Source: Phycisphaerales bacterium
GTDB taxonomy: Bacteria; Planctomycetota; Phycisphaerae; SM23-33
DNA: 8,330 nucleotides
Direction of reading: 5' to 3'
NCBI GenBank assembly: GCA_003153915.1
Contig: PMBX01000077.1
Coordinates: 1 to 8,330 of the forward strand
Positions within the stretch are counted from its first letter, which is position 1, and every line of letters begins with the position of its first letter. The notes below the pieces were generated by a model that ran no database searches, was not told the origin of the DNA, and worked only from the letters and a program-made list of their open reading frames with translations. A program made the translations under genes and the position numbers. Shown here piece by piece: positions 4,863-8,330 of this stretch.

Positions 4863-6374
4863 TCAAGGCCCCTTGGAGGGCGATTGTTTCCTGGCAAGAA
4901 GCCCGGCGCCGACACCGATGTTGGCGTAAACTCGCTGGGGGGCACTGGTCAACGCGGATATCCATTGCCCTAACGGCTCCATCCTGCCTTCCTTGGCCAG
5001 CAACATCCCGATGAGATAGCAGTCCATTTCTTCATAGTTGCCCTCGGGGGTCTTTGCCGCCGCCAAGGCCTCTTGGACATCCCCCAATCGCAGACGCAGG
5101 CCCAGCAAGGCCGGATTGCCCGATGCCGAGAAACTACCTACCTCCAAGCGGAAAGGATCTCCGCCCGCCCCTGGGATGGCCAGCACTTCCTGCATACTCT
5201 TGCGGGCGCCGGACAGGTCGTTGGTCTTGAGCTTTGCCATCGCCACGGCCGCGTAGGCGATTCCCTTGGCAAGGGAATCGCTTTCCTTGCCGGCGGACTG
5301 CTCCGCCATGGAGAAAGCCTTGTCCATCCCCTCTTTCTCACCACGATCGGCCTGGGCCTCCGCGACGGCGACATACGCCAGGGCCTGCTGAACGAAGGCC
5401 TTTTGGCGAGCGGCGGACCGCAGCGCCTCCTCCAGGTTGCCTCGATGCGCGAAGGCGGCGGCCAAGCCCGTCAAGATCTCCTGCACACTGTCCGTCTCGG
5501 GTTGTTCTTTGGCGCCGTCATTGGCGGAGTCGTTGGCGATGACCGTTTTGATCTTGGCCATGGCTTCGGGCATATAATCCTTCAGCCGCTTTTCGGAGAT
5601 CTGTTCGGTTATCGCCTTGGCCTTGGCCTCGTTTTCGGCCAAGGCATATTTCTTGGCGATCAAGACATAGACCCTGCTTTGCAGTCTCGGATCGGCGATC
5701 AACGTAGCGACTTCCTCGGACTCGGCCAGGCGAGCCTTGTTGCACAGGACCGACGCTGCTCGCCAAAGACCGCTGTCGCGAATCCCCGGCTCGCTGATCT
5801 GGCCGGCGACGGCCTTGATGGCGGAAACGTCACCGGCTCTGGCATGACCCAGCATGATGGACGAGAATATCTCGGATCGCATCGGATCTTTGAGTTTGCC
5901 GGCCTCAGTTGCGGCGCCCTGATAATCGCCCGCGTCGGCCCGGGCGATGCCCATCAACTTGCGCACCTCGTCCCTGGCCTCGACACCCGCAAGGGCGTCG
6001 ATCTCAGCCTCGGCGCGGAGGAACCAGGATTCCGGAACGCTAGGATCGCCGGCAGGCAAAGCCGCCGCTCCCGTCGTCGGTTGGGTGGTGGGGCAACTGC
6101 CGCAACAAGCGGGTTTGGACACCGCGCCGCACTTACAGTTCGATTTGCAGCATTCGCCGGCTGGTTTGCTGGTCGCACAGCAATCCCCAGCCGCCTGGGA
6201 GGCCGCACAACAACAGCCGGCCTTTTTATCCACCGGGCAGACGTTCGAAGTACCCGGCTGGACTATCGGACACGACACGCCCGCCTTGAGTTGATCCAAT
6301 CCGGTTTTATCGGCGGAGTAAACCGACCCCGTCGCCAGTAACACAGCCGCCACTGCCCATGTGGTTGTCTTCAT
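4863..6374 (-). CDS. Exported protein of unknown function: Cys-rich N-terminal region plus alpha-helical repeats
   Basis: I do not recognise the family. The 503 residues begin with a signal peptide (1-20, core AVAAVLLATG, cleavage near VYS-A). Residues 35-94 hold 14 cysteines, many as CC pairs in a 10-residue repeat, followed by a Thr/Pro/Ala linker (about 95-113). The rest is Ala-rich and helical, with TPR-like or solenoid repeats of about 33 residues. Three clear units start near 162, 194 and 227, each opening with a (K/S/A)-(D/E)-P-x2 turn and ending in an Ala-rich helix; further units lie in 297-395. The second half is acidic/Ala-rich and ends in a basic tail (RKQSPSKG). ATG at 6372-6374 has a strong GGAGAAG 7 nt upstream. 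It sits between dapL and folK, 38 and 10 bp away, and so is probably co-transcribed, although nothing suggests a biosynthetic activity. Metal binding or disulfide-mediated assembly in the periplasm is a guess from the cysteines. Confidence 0.85.
   Translation of the reverse strand: MKTTTWAVAAVLLATGSVYSADKTGLDQLKAGVSCPIVQPGTSNVCPVDKKAGCCCAASQAAGDCCATSKPAGECCKSNCKCGAVSKPACCGSCPTTQPTTGAAALPAGDPSVPESWFLRAEAEIDALAGVEARDEVRKLMGIARADAGDYQGAATEAGKLKDPMRSEIFSSIMLGHARAGDVSAIKAVAGQISEPGIRDSGLWRAASVLCNKARLAESEEVATLIADPRLQSRVYVLIAKKYALAENEAKAKAITEQISEKRLKDYMPEAMAKIKTVIANDSANDGAKEQPETDSVQEILTGLAAAFAHRGNLEEALRSAARQKAFVQQALAYVAVAEAQADRGEKEGMDKAFSMAEQSAGKESDSLAKGIAYAAVAMAKLKTNDLSGARKSMQEVLAIPGAGGDPFRLEVGSFSASGNPALLGLRLRLGDVQEALAAAKTPEGNYEEMDCYLIGMLLAKEGRMEPLGQWISALTSAPQRVYANIGVGAGLLARKQSPSKGP
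5257..5281. repeat. Perfect 11-bp inverted repeat with 3-nt loop inside the exported-protein gene
   Basis: GCGATTCCCTT (5257-5267) and AAGGGAATCGC (5271-5281) are exact reverse complements separated by GGC. In the minus-strand mRNA this gives an 11-bp stem with a GCC triloop. It encodes part of the stretch DSLAKGIAY. No U-tract follows on the minus strand, so it is not a typical terminator. Confidence 0.8.
6135..6224 (-). repeat. Decapeptide CC repeat, three tandem units (residues 51-80 of the exported protein)
   Basis: The three 10-residue units are KAGCCCAASQ, AAGDCCATSK and PAGECCKSNC, with consensus x-A-G-x-C-C-x-x-(S/N)-x. They are followed by a looser CxC...CCxxC extension to residue 94. 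Ala2, Gly3 and Cys5-Cys6 are invariant in all three units. Confidence 0.85.
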
Positions 6375-6412
6375 TTTTCAACTTCTCCAATCGCTCCCTA
6401 CGGGAACGTTTC

Positions 6413-7591
6413 TTAATCCTTGGTCTTGACGATACGGTTCATGGCTTCAGCCAGAACGGCGTCGGGATACGTCAGCGAGATGCGGAAGAATCCTTCGCCC
6501 CATTGTCCGTAACCCAGCCCGGGCGTGACGATCACGCCGGTTCGTTCCAGCAGGTCGGCGGCGAAGGCGGCGCTGGAGCCGTGGTACTTTTCCGGCACGG
6601 GCGCCCAGACATAGATCGTCGCCTTGGGCTTTTGGAGATTCCATCCGCTGGCATTGAGGGCGTCGACAACCAGGTCGCGGCGCTTCTGATAGATTGCGTT
6701 GATCGGCGGGACGATGCGCTCGTAGGAATCCAGCGCCTTGGCGGCGGCGAATTGGATTGCCCGCAACGTGCCGTTGTCGCTGTTGTCCTTGACGGTTCGC
6801 AGGCCGCGCACGGCAGAGGTGTTGCCGGCAAGGAAACCCACCCGCCAGCCGGTCATATTGAACGCCTTGGACAGCGAGAAGAACTCCACGGCAACCTCGT
6901 CTGCGCCATCCACCTGTAGGATGCTGGGGGCGCGGTATCCGTCGTAGGTGTTCTCCCCATAGGCATTGTCGTGGCAGATAAGAATATTGTTCGCCCGGCC
7001 AAACTCCACGGCCCGGCGGAAGAAGTCCAGGTCCGCCACCGCCGTGGTGGGATTGTTGGGGTAGTTGAGCCACAGAACCTTGGCCAGGCGGCGGACTTCC
7101 AACGGAATGGCATCGAAGTCCACCAGGAAACCGTTGGACCGCAACAGCGGGACCTGGTAGGTCACGGCGCTTGCGAACACATGGCCGATGTTGTAGGTGG
7201 GATAGCCCGGGCTGGGAGCAATCGCCAGGTCGCCGGGGTTCAGCACGGCCAGGGCGAACTGGGCGATGGCGTCCTTGCTGCCGGAGGTGGCGACGACTTG
7301 ATCTTCCCGCAGCGTCACGCCATAGCGCCGCTTGCAGAAATTCCTTATCGCCTGGGGAAACTGCTCCACGGGAACGTCGCAGCCGTAGCGGTGGCGGTTG
7401 GGGTCGGCGGGGTCGCGGACGGCGCGACAAAGTTCCTCCACGACCGGATCGGGCGTGGGATTGTCCGGGTCGCCGATGGCGATGCGGATGACCTTCACGC
7501 CGCGCGACCGCGCCTCGGCCTCTACACGCCGCAGATCGGCAAAGAGATATGGCGGCAGCTTTCTGAGACGTCCTGACAGTTCAATGTCCAT
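6413..7591 (-). CDS. dapL: LL-diaminopimelate aminotransferase (class I PLP aminotransferase)
   Basis: DapL converts tetrahydrodipicolinate directly to LL-diaminopimelate using glutamate, bypassing the acyl-intermediate steps; the product feeds lysine and peptidoglycan synthesis. The 392 residues show LPPYLFADL (12-20), GDPDNPTPD (40-48), GSKDAIA (104-110), SPGYPTYNIGH (127-137), LNYPNNPTT (175-183), CHDNAYGE (206-213), the PLP lysine in SLSKAFNMTGWRVGF (Lys242) and the carboxylate-binding Arg in FFRISL (Arg370). These match the DapL group more closely than aspartate aminotransferases. The frame is open to 7690, but I chose ATG at 7589-7591: it has AGAGG (7600-7604) 8 nt upstream and a family-like N-terminus, and an earlier ATG (7619-7621) overlaps a probable -10 box. 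The gene is first in the minus-strand cluster. DapL is favoured over a generic aminotransferase; the substrate is inferred from motifs. Confidence 0.88.
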   Translation of the reverse strand: MDIELSGRLRKLPPYLFADLRRVEAEARSRGVKVIRIAIGDPDNPTPDPVVEELCRAVRDPADPNRHRYGCDVPVEQFPQAIRNFCKRRYGVTLREDQVVATSGSKDAIAQFALAVLNPGDLAIAPSPGYPTYNIGHVFASAVTYQVPLLRSNGFLVDFDAIPLEVRRLAKVLWLNYPNNPTTAVADLDFFRRAVEFGRANNILICHDNAYGENTYDGYRAPSILQVDGADEVAVEFFSLSKAFNMTGWRVGFLAGNTSAVRGLRTVKDNSDNGTLRAIQFAAAKALDSYERIVPPINAIYQKRRDLVVDALNASGWNLQKPKATIYVWAPVPEKYHGSSAAFAADLLERTGVIVTPGLGYGQWGEGFFRISLTYPDAVLAEAMNRIVKTKD

Positions 7592-7761
7592 TCGTCTGGC
7601 CTCTGAAGGGTTGCGGGGCATTGTATCAATTCCCGGCTGGAGAGCAATTGGCTGAACCGTCCTTCCATTACGGAGCCGGGAGAGTATCATTCCGGTCAGG
7701 ACAGACGCGTATCGGCTGAGACAACGCCTGGTTATCCGCCTTTGATGACGCTGCCGGACCC
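7592..7761. promoter_or_regulatory. Divergent intergenic region between dapL and the URO-D-like gene
   Basis: These 170 bp separate two divergently read genes and must hold both start signals. A sigma70-like promoter for dapL is listed separately. On the plus side I see no convincing -35/-10 pair and only a weak GGA ahead of the ATG at 7762. No riboswitch-like structure or terminator was recognised. Confidence 0.6.
7620..7647 (-). promoter_or_regulatory. Candidate sigma70-like promoter of the dapL cluster
   Basis: On the minus strand TTGCTC (7642-7647) is followed 16 nt later by TACAAT (7620-7625), a 5/6 match to the -10 consensus with a weaker 3/6 match at -35. Transcription would begin near 7612, leaving a leader of about 20 nt that carries the AGAGG before the ATG at 7589-7591. 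Position and the -10 match support it; no experimental evidence is implied. Confidence 0.45.
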
Positions 7762-8330
7762 ATGAACAGCACGCAACGACTTGCGGCCTGCCTGAAAGGC
7801 CAACCCACCGATCGCGTGGCGATCAGCGCCTATGAACTGGTCGGCTGGAACAGCCGGGCCTGGGAGAACATCGAGCCTAGCTATCGCCGGCTAATGGATA
7901 TCATCCGCGCTCACACCGACTGCATGTACATGACCGACGTACCTGTTCCCAACGCCGCCCAAGGCGCCTGGGACGTGGAGACCACGCGCTGGGACGAAGG
8001 CGGCCAGCACGTCACGCGCGGCGTGATCCACGCTCCCGGCAGGGACTTGACCTTCGTCAGCAGCCACAGCGACAACGTAAAAACCGTCTGGCGACGCGAG
8101 CACCTCGTCAAGAACCTCGACGATCTCCGCGCGTACCTGGACCTGCCCTGGCAGCCGGGCGAGGCAGATTTCGGCGAGCTTCAACGGGCCTGGGGGGAAC
8201 TGGGCGATGATAAGGGCCTGCCGCTGGTGACCATCGAGGATCCGCTTTGTGAGCTGGCCGAGGCGTTCGAGTTCGGCGACTTCATGGTCCACATGATGAC
8301 CGAGCCGGAGGCGATGTTGGCGGCGATGGA
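7762..8330 (+). CDS. Uroporphyrinogen decarboxylase (URO-D) superfamily protein, not HemE (partial, C-terminus off the right edge)
   Basis: An open frame of 189 residues runs from ATG at 7762 to the edge. The in-frame TGA at 7717-7719 with no other ATG between fixes the start region, although the Shine-Dalgarno is weak. The opening NSTQRLAACLKGQPTDRVAI (2-21) is the usual N-terminus of URO-D-fold proteins. IEDPLCELAEAFEFGDF (158-174) followed by MTEPEAMLAAM (179-189) matches the family's mid region. The RQAGR motif that true HemE uses to hold the tetrapyrrole carboxylates is absent; this part reads ELVGWNSRAWENIEP (25-39). The protein therefore more likely belongs to the URO-D-like groups related to corrinoid methyltransferases (MtaA/MtbA type) or to an uncharacterised branch. 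It is divergent from the dapL cluster, with no obvious functional link. Confidence 0.75.
   Translation, partial: MNSTQRLAACLKGQPTDRVAISAYELVGWNSRAWENIEPSYRRLMDIIRAHTDCMYMTDVPVPNAAQGAWDVETTRWDEGGQHVTRGVIHAPGRDLTFVSSHSDNVKTVWRREHLVKNLDDLRAYLDLPWQPGEADFGELQRAWGELGDDKGLPLVTIEDPLCELAEAFEFGDFMVHMMTEPEAMLAAM

Noticed and set aside
4864..4875. Short palindrome CAAGG-CC-CCTTG at the folK leader
   Set aside because: The stem is five base pairs with a 2-nt loop, common by chance; no terminator or operator logic visible.
4853..4945. Upstream extension of the folK frame by 31 codons
   Set aside because: It would overlap the preceding gene by 83 bp, and HPPK similarity begins at the ATG at 4850-4852.
5073..6341. 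Long plus-strand open frame (422 codons) opposite the exported-protein gene
   Set aside because: It is antisense to a gene with a signal peptide, a good Shine-Dalgarno and clear repeats; its translation has no recognisable domain and reflects codon bias in GC-rich DNA.
7592..7690. Upstream extension of the dapL frame by 33 codons
   Set aside because: Neither upstream ATG has a good Shine-Dalgarno, one overlaps the candidate -10 box, and the extra residues are not DapL-like.
7891..8292. Minus-strand open frame (133 codons) opposite the URO-D-like gene
   Set aside because: It is a shadow frame; the plus strand shows continuous URO-D-family similarity across the same bases.

Overview
The window is GC-rich bacterial DNA. 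It holds eight tightly packed genes read right to left (minus strand, about 7591 down to 1 and beyond) and one divergent gene at the right end (plus strand, 7762 to the edge). No rRNA, tRNA, CRISPR array, insertion sequence or phage gene is visible. I infer a planctomycete (Planctomycetota, perhaps Phycisphaerae-like). The grounds are a DapL-type aminotransferase, an EF-hand-containing Lgt, a Cys-rich secreted helical-repeat protein, a degenerate HtrA-like protein and a URO-D-family protein that is not HemE. This is judged from protein character only, not from a marker gene.

Layout in transcription order of the minus-strand cluster: dapL (LL-diaminopimelate aminotransferase), an unrecognised exported protein with a Cys-Cys repeat region, folK (folate biosynthesis), a deoxynucleoside-kinase-family P-loop kinase, panC and panD (pantothenate biosynthesis), lgt (prolipoprotein diacylglyceryl transferase) and a HtrA/trypsin-like protein with a PDZ domain that runs off the left edge. 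Gaps are 38, 10, -3 (a GTGA overlap), 3, about 56, 26 and 100 bp, so the first seven genes look like one operon. The 100-bp gap before the last gene contains an AT-rich patch and a GC hairpin and may carry its own signals. A plausible sigma70-like promoter lies just upstream of dapL.

The cluster combines cofactor and amino-acid supply (diaminopimelate/lysine, folate, beta-alanine/pantothenate) with envelope functions (lipoprotein modification, two exported proteins). A biochemical link is that folate-derived methylene-THF feeds the PanB step that makes PanC's substrate, but panB is not in the window.

The most unusual items are: an HtrA-like protein in which all three catalytic-triad positions appear replaced; an Lgt with an EF-hand insertion of over 100 residues in its predicted periplasmic loop and cysteines at two positions that are Asn and Glu in E. 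coli; a secreted protein with 14 cysteines in 60 residues organised as a decapeptide CC repeat; and a perfect 11-bp inverted repeat with a 3-nt loop inside that protein's gene.
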